This document shows positions 1-11,920 of a stretch of DNA of 64,000 nucleotides, piece after piece. The translations under genes and the position numbers were made by a program. Within the stretch, counting starts at the first letter, position 1, and each line of letters starts with the position of its first letter. The notes under the pieces are model-generated. The model was not told where the DNA came from. It made no database searches and saw nothing but the letters and a program-made list of their open reading frames with translations. This DNA is from Paraspadella gotoi (taxonomy: Eukaryota; Chaetognatha). The stretch spans positions 23,198,413 through 23,262,412 of the forward strand of contig CM119266.1 of assembly GCA_051294375.1 (NCBI GenBank). The letters run 5' to 3'.

Positions 1-30
1 ATTCTTTTAAGATTTTTTATTATTATATAG

Positions 31-298
31 GATTTAAAAACGGCAATGATTGAAAGACATATTAATGAGGAATACCGTGATAACGTATCTGAAAATATTT
101 TACATTTTATAAATGATTTCAATCGTATTTCCTGCAAAAGATGATGCTTATTTGCTTCAACGAATTCCTTTGCGGATGATTCAAATGAAAATACCCCAAA
201 CGTGGCAATGTTTGGGCGTGTTATTAAAGATGTTGATTTAAAAAAGAAACTATTAAGCTCCATGCAATGGCAATATTTTACTCCTGGAACACGACTTG
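31..298 (+). CDS. Channel exon A: C-linker and start of a CNBD, with in-frame TGA
   Basis: Partial exon read in the frame beginning at 31, right after a T-rich acceptor ending in AG (29-30); a donor GT follows at 299-300, leaving one base of a split codon. The first third is charged and helical (MIERHINEEYRDNVSENILH), as in the C-linker of CNG/HCN/KCNH channels. The last third contains VAMF then KKLLSSMQWQYFTPGTRL, which fits the opening of a CNBD (a 'PLF..' start, then helix and strand leading to 'PGD'). The frame carries a TGA at 142-144, between the C-linker-like and CNBD-like parts. No intron with usable GT/AG removes it, so it is a sequencing error, an indel or a real lesion. The rest of this CNBD resumes at 4253, and the exon(s) between were not found. 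Assignment to the same gene as the later exons is inferred from order and family. Confidence 0.5.
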
Positions 299-398
299 GT
301 AATAATATAAATAAAACTAAAAAAATACAAATAACATTACATTTAAACTATCAGGTTTAGTAACACTTTTTATCAGTTTCTGTTATACAAATTTTTTA

Positions 399-650
399 GC
401 CAGATCTGCTTATCAGCAGATTCCAGCTCTATAATTCACTTTGTCGGTCTGTCGGTCGCTACCAATTATCTTGTCGGTAAATCACATATATCATCAAATT
501 ATGGGAAATTATGCAAAAAAAATTATGTCCTCATGTGCGGATGGGGCGATTGACTTGAAATTTTGTCTGTGTGTAAAAAAGTGCGTGATTAAGCAGGAAA
601 TGAGTTTAAATGGAAAAACCAAAAACCTGTTTCACTATTTTAATATGCTT
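399..650 (-). mobile_element. Helentron-like (HINE) repeat, hairpin-end fragment
   Basis: Begins with the family's terminal hairpin (GATCTGCTTATCAGCAGATT, about 403-422), then the conserved 'CTCTATAATTCACTTTGTCGGTC' type lead-in and the region around ATTATGATAAATTATGC. It ends in one copy of the core unit (AAATTTTGT...TGAGTTTAAATGG). The minus strand refers to the Helitron convention, in which the hairpin is the 3' end. The (CCGT)n tract is almost absent here. Confidence 0.7.
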
Positions 651-651
651 T

Positions 652-1275
652 TTTATCGAGCCATGACCGGCGAAGCCGGTTCAGGCTCTATAATGTTTTA
701 GGTTTGCTTCTTTGTGACGTAGTCGTCGTCGTCGTCGTCGTCGTCGGCGTCACGCTGTTTTTATATAAAAACTACTACGCTTTTATAGGTTTGGCTGTAA
801 CTTACGTTTTTTTTTAAATAAAAATTATTGTGAATTATGATAAAGTTTTACAAAAGTGTGCGATCATAGTAAGTTAAAAATTTAGATATGGCTTTTCATC
901 TTGAAATAGCTGTGATATTTTCATATTACATTTGGATTTAAGTATTTTTTGTTTGAATTTCCACTTCATTATGATTTACTGCAATATGCAAATGAGATAA
1001 AAGTACTCATTATAACATCCAAATTAGTATATAGAAATGCTTTAATCTAATTTACATATTGCAGTATATAATATTGAAGATGAAATTCAAAAATTTTTTT
1101 TTAAAAATATAATAAAAATGGGAACTCAAATTATCTTTTTAATGAGAAGCTATATCTTAATTTTAATACAAATAAAATAAAATCTTTTACAAGCTGCGAT
1201 TGAAAAAATTGGAAAAATTTCCAATTGTAAACAATTGTAACATATTTTTGCCTTTCTTTTATTTCTTTAAATTAC
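652..1275 (+). repeat. Dispersed repeat B with (TCG)n tract and terminal hairpin
   Basis: Opens with a short GC-rich hairpin (GACCGGCGAAGCCGGTTC), then a (TCG)n tract (about 721-750), then an AT-rich body. An inverted copy of nearly the whole unit lies at 16065-16714, and a partial copy of the opening at 19243-19365. The body also contains an internal inverted repeat: the ACTGCAATATG at about 978 matches CATATTGCAGT at about 1055. No coding capacity is seen. It is a non-autonomous element of unknown class. Confidence 0.65.
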
Positions 1276-2833
1276 ATATATATATTTCTTTTTTAGAGAC
1301 TGTACAGCGGCCTTCCAGCAGCTGTCCAGCTTTGTTTAAATATCTTATATTTTGTTATCTTTGAACGCTCTAATGGTGGCGAAACCTTCGTCGCCACAAA
1401 ATAATAATTTATTCATAATGAATTAGCACAGTACTTCGAAGACTTCTGTCTTCCTCCAAGGTGCAAACATAAAATTAAAAATTTTTTTGTATCTATTAGG
1501 TTCACATAACTTGCTTCACAGAAGTCTCTTCCCTCTCACTATTTTTAATCATATAAGTTTCTTCTTCTAAATTTCTATTGTTAGTTGGAAACCTGTTCCT
1601 TCTTAGTCTTAAGGCTTAACTACTTCTGCCCCCTGTGGTGAAACTTTTTGTAGTAGAAAAATTAGCAATAATGTGTAAACTTTGCCACAATTTAAAGGAA
1701 TTTTATAGATAACCCCAGATTTTTCTTATTTTTCTAAAGAGTCATTTAAATTTACTAATTTGTTCTTGCTAGAAAATTAAATTAAAAATGTCTAGTTTGG
1801 ATTGTTTAAAACTTTTTAAATTTTGTCCAAGGATAATATTATATCACTCCAAAAAAATAAATAGCATATGATTAAAAAATATTTTTTTGTCTGTTTCATA
1901 CAGAATTTTTAATACCAGTAATTTTTGGATTTAGTCAAAAGTAAGTAAATATAGCAGTCAGTATTACTAAAAAATTATTATAATTGAGAAGGATACAACT
2001 GACCAGTAGCTCTAAAAAGCATCATGAACAATTATTTAAAAATTATGTTTATTATGCTAAAAAAAATTCAATGTTAAAATTTTTTTAATATATTTAATTT
2101 TATAAATTATTTATTTTCTATGTCAAAACATAATCATAATAAACTTACTATATATGTATTTGAAGGCCTATATTAGGTAGGTAAGTCCCTTATAATATAA
2201 AATTTTTCTTCAATCATTTGGCATAGTTATAATTTTTTTTAATTTAATTTATTTGAAAAAAAATTAAATTAATATTTTAATAAAGAAAAATTAATTACAA
2301 ATAAACTATTAAAGATAGAATAAAGGTTATGGACTCAAACGAAAGGGAATTGTTTATAAATCATGGATAATGCATAATATTTTCATTTTTTTTATTCTAC
2401 TTTATTGATTTTATATAGCTAATTTTAATATTAAGTTATAAAAAAACTGTCATTAGGAAAAATTTGATTACCCTTTTTTTGTGTAGCCCAAAGGTCCGGA
2501 AACGTATCCTGGGACATCTCATTCTTGTGTACTCCATTCCGACTAAATCGATGTAAAACGGAACCGTGTTTATCTTGTCGAAAATGACGATTTTTAATGT
2601 ATATAAAATTGTCATAAAAAGAAAAACAATTATAAGTTATGATAAATCAAATTATTAAAATTTTATAAGATTTACATAAGCTTTTGAAATATAAAAATAA
2701 AGACTTATAAAAATATTTTGGTAAGTTTATTTCTAAATTTAATATTTTATAAAAATTTAAATTATTTTATTTAATAATAATTATGAGTAAAAATTAGTTT
2801 AAAGTTAAAGAATAATAATTCCAAAATTGTATT
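1276..2833. other. AT-rich intronic sequence, no gene recognised
   Basis: Scanned on both strands. I see no exon I can support and no repeat copy elsewhere in the window. A short GC-richer patch at about 2486-2585 keeps an open frame of some 30 codons, but it has no splice sites or family resemblance I can defend. The missing middle exon of the first CNBD should lie between 299 and 4252. Confidence 0.5.
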
Positions 2834-3682
2834 CATGGATTTGTATTCCTTGCAAAAAGTTGATATAAAAAATATAATTTTTATTCTAAAATTATGTCAT
2901 TAAGTTGGTCAAAATTTAGAAAAACTATAATTTTAAGTAGAGCCAAACTTTGTCAATGGGGTGGGTCAGAAGTTTGATTTGGGAACCTTCCCAAATGAAA
3001 CTTCATACATTTCCGAGAAAACTTTCAATGGACCAAAATTTTCTAAAATAGCTAGAAGCACTAGTAATTAATTTTTTAATATTTATTTATAGATAGGAAA
3101 TGTCAAAAAATTTTTTTTGAGTTTTATATTTTTAAAAGCAGATTCAGATAGCTTATAAAAAGTTGTCTACACAAAGTATAATTCTTTTTTCAATATTTTG
3201 ATGATAAGTGGGTCATAATTGGGAAAAACCTGGAAAAATCCTCCTCATCATCATCATCCGATAATTTTAGCAGTTTTTGCTAATTTTCAGTAATAAAACA
3301 TTAAAATTTTAAAAAGTTGTAATTACATTTTTTGCTTAACTTTTTGAGCTTTATCAGAATCAATTAAAAAAACTTGAAATATTCAAAAAAAAATTTTTAC
3401 ATTATATAGCAATATACTAATTTTAATTAACAAATTACTCATGGTTCGGAACATTTTTGCAAAAAAATATTTTAACACAATAACTAATACCAATAATGGA
3501 TTCGTTTAATACTGTTCCCATTAAAATTTGAATTTGGACGGCTACCGCTATTTTAAGCCAAAAATTTAAAAATTACATAAAAAAAAAAAAAATTAACATT
3601 TTTAACCACTTAATAAAAGAATTTGTTAAAATGATTATACTTTCTTATATCAACTTTTTGTAAGGAATTCAAATCCGGTTTT
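2834..3682. mobile_element. Non-autonomous DNA element with about 43-bp terminal inverted repeats
   Basis: The left end (TTCCTTGCAAAAAGTTGATA inside 2834-2880) is the inverted complement of the right end (TATCAACTTTTTGTAAGGAA inside 3638-3682). The interior is AT-rich with no open frame. A second, more diverged copy with the same ends lies at 29057-29605. Size and lack of coding sequence fit a MITE-type element; the superfamily was not determined. Confidence 0.6.
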
Positions 3683-4252
3683 AAAATTTTAAAAATTTAA
3701 TTTTTTCATTTTAGCTTATTTCTTATTATTATTTATTATTAAATATAGCTAACAAACAGTTAATAAAATATAAAATTTGTAAATAAACTTACTGAAATAT
3801 TTATATATTTTTTATATTTAATACCAAAAACAGTATTAACATAATCATAAACAGTAACAGTGTAAAAGACTGGAAAACTAAACTATGTATTGAAATTCAA
3901 TAAAAACAAAAGACACTAACGTTTAAAAGACTGGAAAACAAGTAAAAACTAAAGTACATATTGAAATTCAATAAAAACAAAAGACGCTAACGTTTAAAAT
4001 CATTAAAAAATGTTATGAACTAATTCATAAGAAACTAAAATATATTTGTGGGTCTTTATTTTCATATTATGTAAGCTAAATATAGCTTTTATAAAATTTT
4101 AATAATTTGAATTTCTTATACTCTACAACGTTTGTTGCATTTGAATAGTCATGCTTCTAGGCGGGGTGAACCTTGGCAATGCCCGACTACATATACAATT
4201 ACTATACTTTTGTTTTGCATCGATAATAATTCCGGATCGATTCGTTTTTCAG
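3683..4252. repeat. Intron with a tandem duplication of about 64 bp (3868-3996)
   Basis: Two adjacent near-identical units each contain GACTGGAAAA, TATTGAAATTCAATAAAAAC and AAAGAC.CTAACGTTTAAAA. The remainder is AT-rich. The last 100 bases lead into the pyrimidine-rich acceptor (ATTCGTTTTTCAG) of the exon starting at 4253. Confidence 0.6.
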
Positions 4253-5003
4253 AAGTAATACCATGATTAGTCTCACTTACGTTCAAGTCGCACGAATGTG
4301 CAAGACAAGTTTTGAAAAAATTATTTCGGAACATGCCCGGGATAATTATGTATATCATTATGTTAAAGGAGTTATGGATCCTCTAATTATTAATATGAAA
4401 ATTCGAACAAAAAAAGATAGAATAACGCAGATTCGGCATGAGGCCGCAGTAGATCGGTTCACTTCAACCTTGGCATCAAAACAAAAACGCTTGGATACAC
4501 GTTTATTTATTCTTTTGAAACAAAAATATACTGAAAATTGGAATACTCAACAAAAACTTTTTTTCATGGCGGGACATTTTTTTCGGATCAGCTATTTTGA
4601 GGAAGTGATTGCATATATCAAGCTTATTAAGACGTTATCGCTATTGTGGGTGTTACCTCTTATGTATTTTTATAATATTTTTTCATTAAGTTTTCAAATA
4701 ATTGTTGGAATCATTGGAGTTATCGCTTTCTTAGCATCTTATATTGATTTTCATACTCCATTTTGGATCGAAGAGACGGGTGTCGAGATTTCTGTTCCAA
4801 CCATCATCTTCAATCACTGGTTTAAACGTTACTTTGTATTTACAATATTAATGAAATTTCCTTTTGAAACATTCTTTTTGTGGTGTAATTTAACTGTTGT
4901 TAATGGAATAAGATTAATTAGACTATGGCACTTCTTTGACCTTATGGGAAAATTAGGAAGAATAAAAGCAAATCAGAGCGCCGCTTTTGGTACAGTTATG
5001 CAG
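4253..5003 (+). CDS. Channel exon B: end of one CNBD fused to S1-S4 of the next repeat
   Basis: Acceptor AG at 4251-4252 and donor GT at 5004; the first base completes a split codon and the exon ends in phase 0. The first 25 or so codons (SLTYVQVARMCKTSFEKIIS) match the last strand and final helix of a CNBD. A charged linker of roughly 75 residues follows. Next come hydrophobic segments consistent with S1 (KTLSLLWVLPLMYFYNIF) and S2 (IIVGIIGVIAFLASYIDFHT), the typical S2-S3 loop ending in KRYFVFTILMKFPFE (S3), and an S4-like helix with only a few arginines (NGIRLIRLWHFFDLMGKLGR). This order, CNBD then a new voltage-sensor-like domain in a single exon, is the strongest evidence for a tandem-repeat channel. 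S5 must be encoded by an exon I did not find between 5004 and 29832. Confidence 0.85.
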
Positions 5004-5299
5004 GTATATTTTTTTAAAGATATATACATGGTGACAATTTTACAAGCGCCGGTAAAAAAACGCTGTCATTTTCAAACCAGTGGTTATTTCATTGATTTTA
5101 AAAATTAGTTGAGTAGAAAATATTAAAGTCATTTATGTGTTAAAATTTCATATTAATCAGTTAGGATATGCCTTGACAATGAGTGGAGAAAGTTGGCTTG
5201 TAAAATCGGGTTTCATTTTCAAATTTTTTTTGCAACTTTTAGCACTTTTTTAAACAAAGTATTTAATAAGATATTAACAATATTAATATCCTCAGTCCA

Positions 5300-5655
5300 G
5301 CAATCTTGTCGGGCATTAACTTAAATCATGTCAGAACATCGAATTATGATAAATTATGCAAAAAAAACATTTCCATCTGTCGGTCTGTCTGTAGGTCCGT
5401 CCGTACGTCTCCCTTAGCAAAAAACTTACTCTTGATTGGATGAATGAATGAAATGAAAGTTTATGTGTGAGAAAGAAACTGTGTGATTGAGCTGGATATA
5501 AAGTTTCGATGGAATCGTGAGAGTGCAAATGAGTTTAAATGGAAAAAAATACATAGGTCACATTTACTTAAATATTTTTACTAATTTTAACCCATAATTA
5601 CTAGAATTAATCATAATAGGATGAAATGTTGTGTGTGGGTAGGAAAGTGTGTGAT
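5300..5655 (-). mobile_element. Helentron-like (HINE) repeat fragment
   Basis: Contains the conserved TCAGAACATCGAATTATGAT and a decayed CCGT-type tract (about 5370-5412). It then carries one and a half core units (TGTGTGAGAAAG.., AAAGTTTCGATGGAATCGTG, GAGTTTAAATGG). The hairpin end is missing, and the core runs directly into the solo LTR at 5656. Confidence 0.65.
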
Positions 5656-5842
5656 TATGGTGGACTAAAATCCACTAACCGTTCATCAGCGGCTATTGGT
5701 GCCGGAGGCAAGTCATTCGCCTCCCAACCCAAAGGTCAGTGTTCTAGCCCGGTGGTCGCTTAGCAGTTAAGAGGGACGGGGCGCTTAACCCGCCTGTAAC
5801 ACAGTGTTACAGGCTGATCCGAAGCTTAGGGACTGCTTATGA
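5656..5842 (+). mobile_element. Solo, 3'-truncated LTR of the TRIM family
   Basis: Starts TATGGTGGACTAAAATCCAC and follows the LTR of the element at 41230-41881 through GTAACACAGTGTTACAG and CTTAGGGACTGCTTAT, then stops matching. The lost segment is the last 40 or so bases of the LTR. Confidence 0.7.
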
Positions 5843-6429
5843 CGCAGAGACAGATCACGCTTAATTTGCTTCCCACCCTACTTATGATCATTTTTACTTC
5901 ACTCGTCGCCATATTTGATTCATAATCTTTTAGCTATAGTTGTTGTTTGGTACTCGGAGACCTAAGGTACTGTCTCCATGAGTGTCAACCGCCCACAAGA
6001 AGGGCAATAGGGTCAGGAAAAGAATAAATCTGACAAAAAGTCCCGAAAAATGGTTACAAAAAATTGTAGTAGCGTTATGTTATGAGCCTTGGTTACCTGA
6101 CGAATATACATAATGAGCTTTAACAATAGATATTCATTATCTACAGAAAAAGAGCAATATTTCAGACCTATTATTAAATAATTTTTTATCTGGGAATAGT
6201 ACAAAAAATGCAAATGACTTATGATACTAGAATTACAAAAGAATTTTTTCTTTTTATCTATATTTGAACTTGTTCATTGTAATAGACCATCATCATCAAC
6301 AGCAAAGATTTTCAAAAAGATTTTTCGAAAGAGCAATCTTTTGCCAATATGCATGATAAATTTGGCTGCTTAATATGCAAGAATAATATGCTAAATTAAT
6401 TTTTAATTATTGAAGAAGATAGAATAATT
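5843..6429. other. Intronic sequence, no gene recognised
   Basis: A short stretch (GACGCAGAGACAGATCACGC at 5840-5859) recurs at 59920-59939, inside another mobile element. Otherwise I see no repeat copy and no supportable coding region. Confidence 0.5.
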
Positions 6430-7290
6430 CAATTTTTGAAAAAAACATTTTTGTGTTCAGAATTTTAGATCTAGACTATGAACCAAAATTTTGAATTTTG
6501 AAAAATATCAGATTCAAGGCATTCGATTTTGGAACAATCTGATGTTTTTCGTTTTTTGATATCTTTATTTTTTATGCAAAACTAAAATTCTGAATGACCA
6601 TTGGTCAAGTCGAATATTTTTTTCCAAATCTTTCAAGCTTTGTATAAAATTTTGTATAAAAAAAATGATAAAAGATTAAAATAAAATAAAATTTAAAAAG
6701 TATATGTTTGTATTTGTATTTTTGTTTTTTTGTTTCCAGTTAAAAATAATGAAAAATGATTATTTTTTTTCACAGACAAAAAGATAGACAACAAACTGTT
6801 TATATTAAACTGAAAATAACTTTTAATTTATAATTTTACATATTTAAAATAACATTTTATCATGCTACTATATGTATTTTTGCTTGGTTTTTACTTTAAC
6901 TAAAAAATACATGCAAATTTATGGAGTAAAAAAGCTTTATTGGTAATCAAAATGTAATTCAATCTTTCCTTTTTCCAAATCCGAAAGAAAAACAAAAAAA
7001 TTAATATGCCTTCATTAAAATTTTTAACTCCGAAAACTGTTATACTTTTAACTAGGTTTTAAACAAATCCTGTCTTAACATTTTTGAATAAAATTTATAG
7101 AAACTAGTTTAGAAAGGTGCCCTATGATTAGGGCTTTAATTTGATACCACGCCCACCATCCTATCTCTTTTTTTTCTAAAGTTATGCAAAAAAATAACTT
7201 TTTTATCATCGGAGAACTAAGGATTTGACCTACGCAGTACAAATCGTTGTTAAATAAAAATTTCGGCAAAGCGGGAGTATCTCAATTTAT
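6430..7290 (-). repeat. Rearranged copy of dispersed repeat C
   Basis: 6735-7290 is an inverted counterpart of about 40640-41225. Shared marks are GCGGGAGTATCTCA, a stretch around CAGTACAAATC and a stretch around TAATGAAAAATGAT. 6430-6640 instead resembles 40290-40500 in the direct orientation (TTTTTTATGCAAAAC.., hairpin-like TTGAATTTTG). The two blocks are therefore joined differently here than in the 39.7-kb and 61.6-kb copies. Confidence 0.5.
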
Positions 7291-7324
7291 CCTATTTTGT
7301 ATTATACCTAATATTTTAAAATAC

Positions 7325-7552
7325 AGTTGAGCAACACAATGTCGGATCTGCCTACCGATTATTAATTAATTAAATTAATCGATTAATTAATTAATTATAT
7401 TAATTAATTTTAATATGTAATAATAATTTTAAATTTATATTCAACTTATCATCATCGATGTCCTTAAATTTGGGTTAGGACAGTTATTAAATATGTTTTG
7501 TTTACATTTTAAAACAAAACAACAATATCCTCTATTTTATTTTATGTCTCCT

Positions 7553-7585
<33 letters not shown>

Positions 7586-8804
7586 GTCTCTCTCATCTCG
7601 TCTCTCTCTCTCTCTCTCCTCTCTCTCTCCTCTCTCTTCTCTCTCTCTTTTATGCCAATTGCGAACGATCTTTTAGCTTTTAAGATTTTTTTTAACTTGC
7701 ATCATTTTTTCAACAATTAATTAATTAATTAATTAATACTTTTATTAGTAATCATTAATATTAAAGATTCTAGTAAATGTGACTTATGTTTTTTCCATCT
7801 AAACTCATTCTCCACTGGCACAATTCCGTCAAAACTTTTATATAATTATTATATATTAATAAAATATACATTGAAAATCGATTTAGTAGTAAAAGGAAAA
7901 AAAAAATTTTTTAAAGAGAACTAGAAGTTATAAAAAATGTTCAATTTTGGCCCGCCTTACTAGATATTAGGCCGGAAAACAGGTTGAAAACTAGAAGTTC
8001 TCTAAAATAAATAATGGTTAAGCCGACTATTAAAATATATGAAAATGAAAATAATTTTTAAAATTTTGTTTATCAATTTTTTTTTATAGATTCTGTTAGA
8101 GCTTTAAAAGTTAGATAAAGGTTATTAATACAACTTTTTAAATTTTTTTGTTTTATTAATAAAAAATTAAAAATAAAATTCAACCAATAATGATGATGAT
8201 GATGATTTTTTAAGGTTTTTTCTATTTTTAACCAATTTATTGTCAAAAATTTGAAAAAATTATAGTACTAACTTTCATTTAACTTTTTAAGCTCTACAAA
8301 AACCGTTCTTAAAAAATCAAATTTTTAAATTTTTTTTGTCATTTGTTATATATTAATAAATATTTAAAAGCTTCAGTGCAACAACCCAATGAACTAATTC
8401 AAAAAGTTACATTGAAAATCGATTTAGTAGTAGAAGGAAAAAAAAAATTTTTGAGAGAACTAGAAGTTATAAAAAGTGTTCAATTTTGGCCCCGCCATAC
8501 TAGATATATTGCATGTGATTAAACAATGTTATCAGAATAATAATTTTATCAATTTTATGTATTTTGTAAGTATTTCAAAGTATTTTTATTCAGTGAGTAA
8601 AATAACAACTTTTTTATTCGCTAATTTTTATCTCGGACTCTCTCTCTCTCTTTCTCTCTCTTCTCTCTTTCTCTCTCTCTCTTTGCAATTGCGACGATCC
8701 TTATGCTCATTTTTCTGCTCTCTTTCTCTTTCTCTCTCTCTCTCTCTTCTCCTCTTCCTCTCTCTCTCTTTGCAATGGCGACGATCCTTATACTCATTTT
8801 TGTG

Positions 8805-8864
<60 letters not shown>

Positions 8865-8935
8865 TCTCTCTCTCTCTCTTGCAATTGCGACGATCCTTAT
8901 GCTCATTTATCTGCTCTCTTTCTCTCTCTCTCTCT

Positions 8936-8989
<54 letters not shown>

Positions 8990-9022
8990 GCAATTGCGAC
9001 AATCCTTATGCTCATTTTTCTG

Positions 9023-9057
<35 letters not shown>

Positions 9058-10231
9058 TCTCTCTTGCAATTGCGACGATCCTTATGCTTTTAGGATTTTT
9101 TAACTTGCATCATTTTACTGCTTGCATCATTTTTAAACTTGCATAATTTTTTAACATTAATTAATTAATTATTAATTAAAACATTTATTAGTAATCATAA
9201 ATTAGTAATCATAAATAATAAAGATTCAAGTAAATGTGACTTATGTTTTTTCCATTTAAACTCATTTCCACTGGCACAATTCCGTCACAAAATTTAATGT
9301 AAAAAAGTAAAAGATTCAAGTAAATGTGACTCATATTTTTTTTCATTTAAACTCATTTCCACTCGTACGTTTCGGCATCGTTACACATTTTCTACCCACC
9401 AAAAAATTTGAACTTCCATCCAATTATGATTAATTAGAATATTTATTGGTTAAAATAAGTAAAAATATTTTAGTAAATGCGATTATGTTTTTTCCACTTA
9501 ACTCATTTCCACTCTTACGATTCCGTCGAAACTTTATATCCAGCTTTATACACACTTTCCTACCCACACACAAAATTTCATTCCAATCCAACCAGCCAAT
9601 CACGAGTTATTGGAGCTTTTTGCTAAGGTGGGACGGATGGCGGATTGATTGACTGTTAAATAATTATTGATTAATTAATGGACTAATTGATTAATTAACT
9701 GATTAATTATTTGATTTATTATACATCCTGCATATACATTTAATTTAAAAGGAAAAAGAATCATAATCAATTAGTGAAACAGGCTTTTTGTTTTTTTCCA
9801 TTTAAACTCATTTTCACTCAAACGATTCCATCGAAACTTGATTTCCTGTTCAATCACACACTTTCTTACCCACATACAAAATTCCAGGTCAATCGCCGCC
9901 TTCACTCATGAGCAATTGGCGTTCAAATAGTGAAATATATTTTTTTGTTTTTTCCATTTATACTCATTTCCACTCGGACGATTCCATCGAAACTTCATAT
10001 CCAGCTCAATCACACACTTCCCTTCTCACACACAAAATTTCATTCCAATCCATCCATCCAAACACGAGTAATTGATGTTTTTTGCTAAAGTGGGACAGAC
10101 GGTTTTTTTTTTTTGCATAATTTATCATAATTTGATGTTCTGACATGATATAAGTGAATGCCCGACAAGATTGAGGGGGCGGACCGACGGACCGACAAAG
10201 TGAATTATAGAGTCGGGATCTGCTGAAAGCG
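7325..10231 (+). mobile_element. Large Helentron-like (HINE) element
   Basis: In Helitron orientation it starts with a degraded AACAAGTTTGAGCAAACAAT end followed by GTCGGATCTGCCTAC, and ends at GAGTCGGGATCTGCTG with the hairpin half lost. In order it contains AATT-rich repeats (7360-7400), a (CT)n tract (7549-7650), and a block (7862-8510) with a 105-bp direct duplication at its ends that recurs inverted at 48430-48940. Next is a (CT)n array (8635-9066) with five copies of a spacer containing GCAATTGCGACGATCC, then a few 18-bp minisatellite units (9100-9155). Last come about six core units (9230-10200), each with AAACTCATTTCCACTC..ACGATTCC and ACACACTTTCCTACCCACAC. No protein is encoded. Confidence 0.7.
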
Positions 10232-10785
10232 GTTTTTTTACCAGAATGCAAAATCTGAAGTTGCTATAACGAATAATTTGGCCACACTCCCATTTGAAAT
10301 CTGTGTATATTGTTTGGTGCTTGAGTAATTCATAGAGCGATCCACCTTGTTTCAGGCAGTCAGTGTCCTTTACACAGTGCTATTTATACACGTAATATCA
10401 TGTTTTTGGCTCCTTCTTACATGTTATCCTATCACTAATTTTGAAGATGGACAATCCTGTACTAGATGCAGGTTTTTTGAATGGAGGTAAAAAGTAGGTC
10501 CAGATCTTGGTGTAGCGGTTATTTTACATAGTTCATGCTTGGTACAGTAGTATCCGTCAAAATTTTTTTAGACGGCAAGCTGAGTAACTTTAGTATAAAT
10601 GATAATTTGTAAACGAGTTTCTGTCTTGATATCGAGTACTCATATGGCTACTGCCCCTTCGGTAAGCCATTGCTCTAGGACCACTTATTATGTTATGGGT
10701 CATAGCAGTTTATTGTATAAGTTTACCTTGAGTGGGATTCGAATCCGTCCATGCCATGACGCCTCATAGTCCTAGTTCTTTAAGA
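10232..10785. other. Intronic sequence, one short repeat shared with 17460-17590
   Basis: 10640-10680 (CATATGGCTACTGCCCCTTC) is the inverted match of a segment near 17510-17545. The rest appears single-copy in this window. No exon is supported. Confidence 0.45.
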
Positions 10786-11535
10786 AAAAGGGTCATTCAA
10801 ATCAACTTCAAAATAGGCCAGAAAGCTGATCTCCTGCCGATTCCGAAAATGTATTCACTTTAAATATTTGATGCATTCTACGCCATTTTATATCGGTTTT
10901 AATTATAATATAAAATAAAAGAAACCTATCTGAAGAGTTGCAGGTCAAACAAAAAAGCCAATCCATCTGATGAAATTGGTACAACCAATAAAAAAATTAT
11001 CCATTCATTTATTTTTTATGAATTTTTTATCAGTAAATTCGAAAAATGTAATAGAGAGACATTTTTAAATTTCAACTTGTATCATTGAAAATGAAACATT
11101 TTTAAACTTTAACCCTGAATTCTTCATAACTGGAACGCGTTTATCAAAATGTCTCTCTATTACATTTTTACAAATGTTTTTAAGATTGCTAATCAAATTT
11201 TTAAATCAACTCTTCAAATTCAGAATAGATTCATTGTAGCTCAAATTTTTTTACTATCTATTTAACTGAAGATTTTGTTCATGACTGGAAAACCAACAGA
11301 GTAACAAGATTAATTGTTTAATTCTCCTCTTCTAAATTATCCCTTACCGTGTTTTAACTTCTTACCTAGAATTTTTTAACAATCAGATTTTATTATTAAT
11401 AATAAATATTAATAATAAAATCGTTGTAACAATTCAAAATTCCTTGTAAATCTCTATACAACAATCAGATTGAAAAACTAATCTTTAAAAAATGTGCTTA
11501 CCCATTTAACTTTTGTTATTTACCGATTTAACAAA
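10786..11535 (+). repeat. Dispersed repeat E, copy 1
   Basis: Starts AAAAAGGGTCATTCAA and ends near TTTGTTATTTACC. Other copies lie at 22405-23350 (inverted, with nested hairpins) and 44392-45065 (direct). The centre holds an inverted repeat (AATGTAATAGAGAGACATTT facing AAATGTCTCTCTATTACATT). There is no open frame. It is probably a non-autonomous transposon. Confidence 0.65.
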
Positions 11536-11539
11536 ATGA

Positions 11540-11920
11540 TTGAAAACAGAATATTTACATATAATAGAGATGAGCATCGTTCGAATCGAAGCTCCGATCA
11601 AGATTCCTTTAATTTTCACTTCTATCAAACTGCATAGTCAAGGCCAAAACAAATTATGTCAATATAGGCAGATTTCGAAAGCTTGGCGTCTTGGGAAGCC
11701 AATGGAGGTAGAGCGCGATCGAAATTCCACATTTATCATGCTGGGGATGTGCATGTTTCTAAACTATTTAGTAATTTTAAATGAATTTGGTACCGGATCG
11801 ATAGAAAATTCAAAATATTATCTACATACAAAATTTCATCAAAATCGGATAATCCGTTCAAAAGTTATGGCAAAAAAACGATCTCGAAATCGCGCTTCGA
11901 ATCGATCAACTTTCACTTAA
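11540..11920 (+). other. Isolated 126-codon open frame, unrecognised
   Basis: A moderately GC-rich block with an uninterrupted frame. The deduced product shows no signal peptide, membrane segment or motif I recognise. The stretch TTTCATCAAAATCGGATAAT resembles a sentence common in invertebrate interspersed repeats, so this may be a repeat remnant rather than a gene. No splice sites consistent with the channel gene flank it. Confidence 0.2.

Noticed and set aside
8476-9146. Several overlapping open frames on both strands encoding Ser/Leu-rich or Arg/Glu-rich products
   Set aside because: They are translations of (CT)n/(AG)n simple repeat. All frames are open because the repeat has no stop codons.
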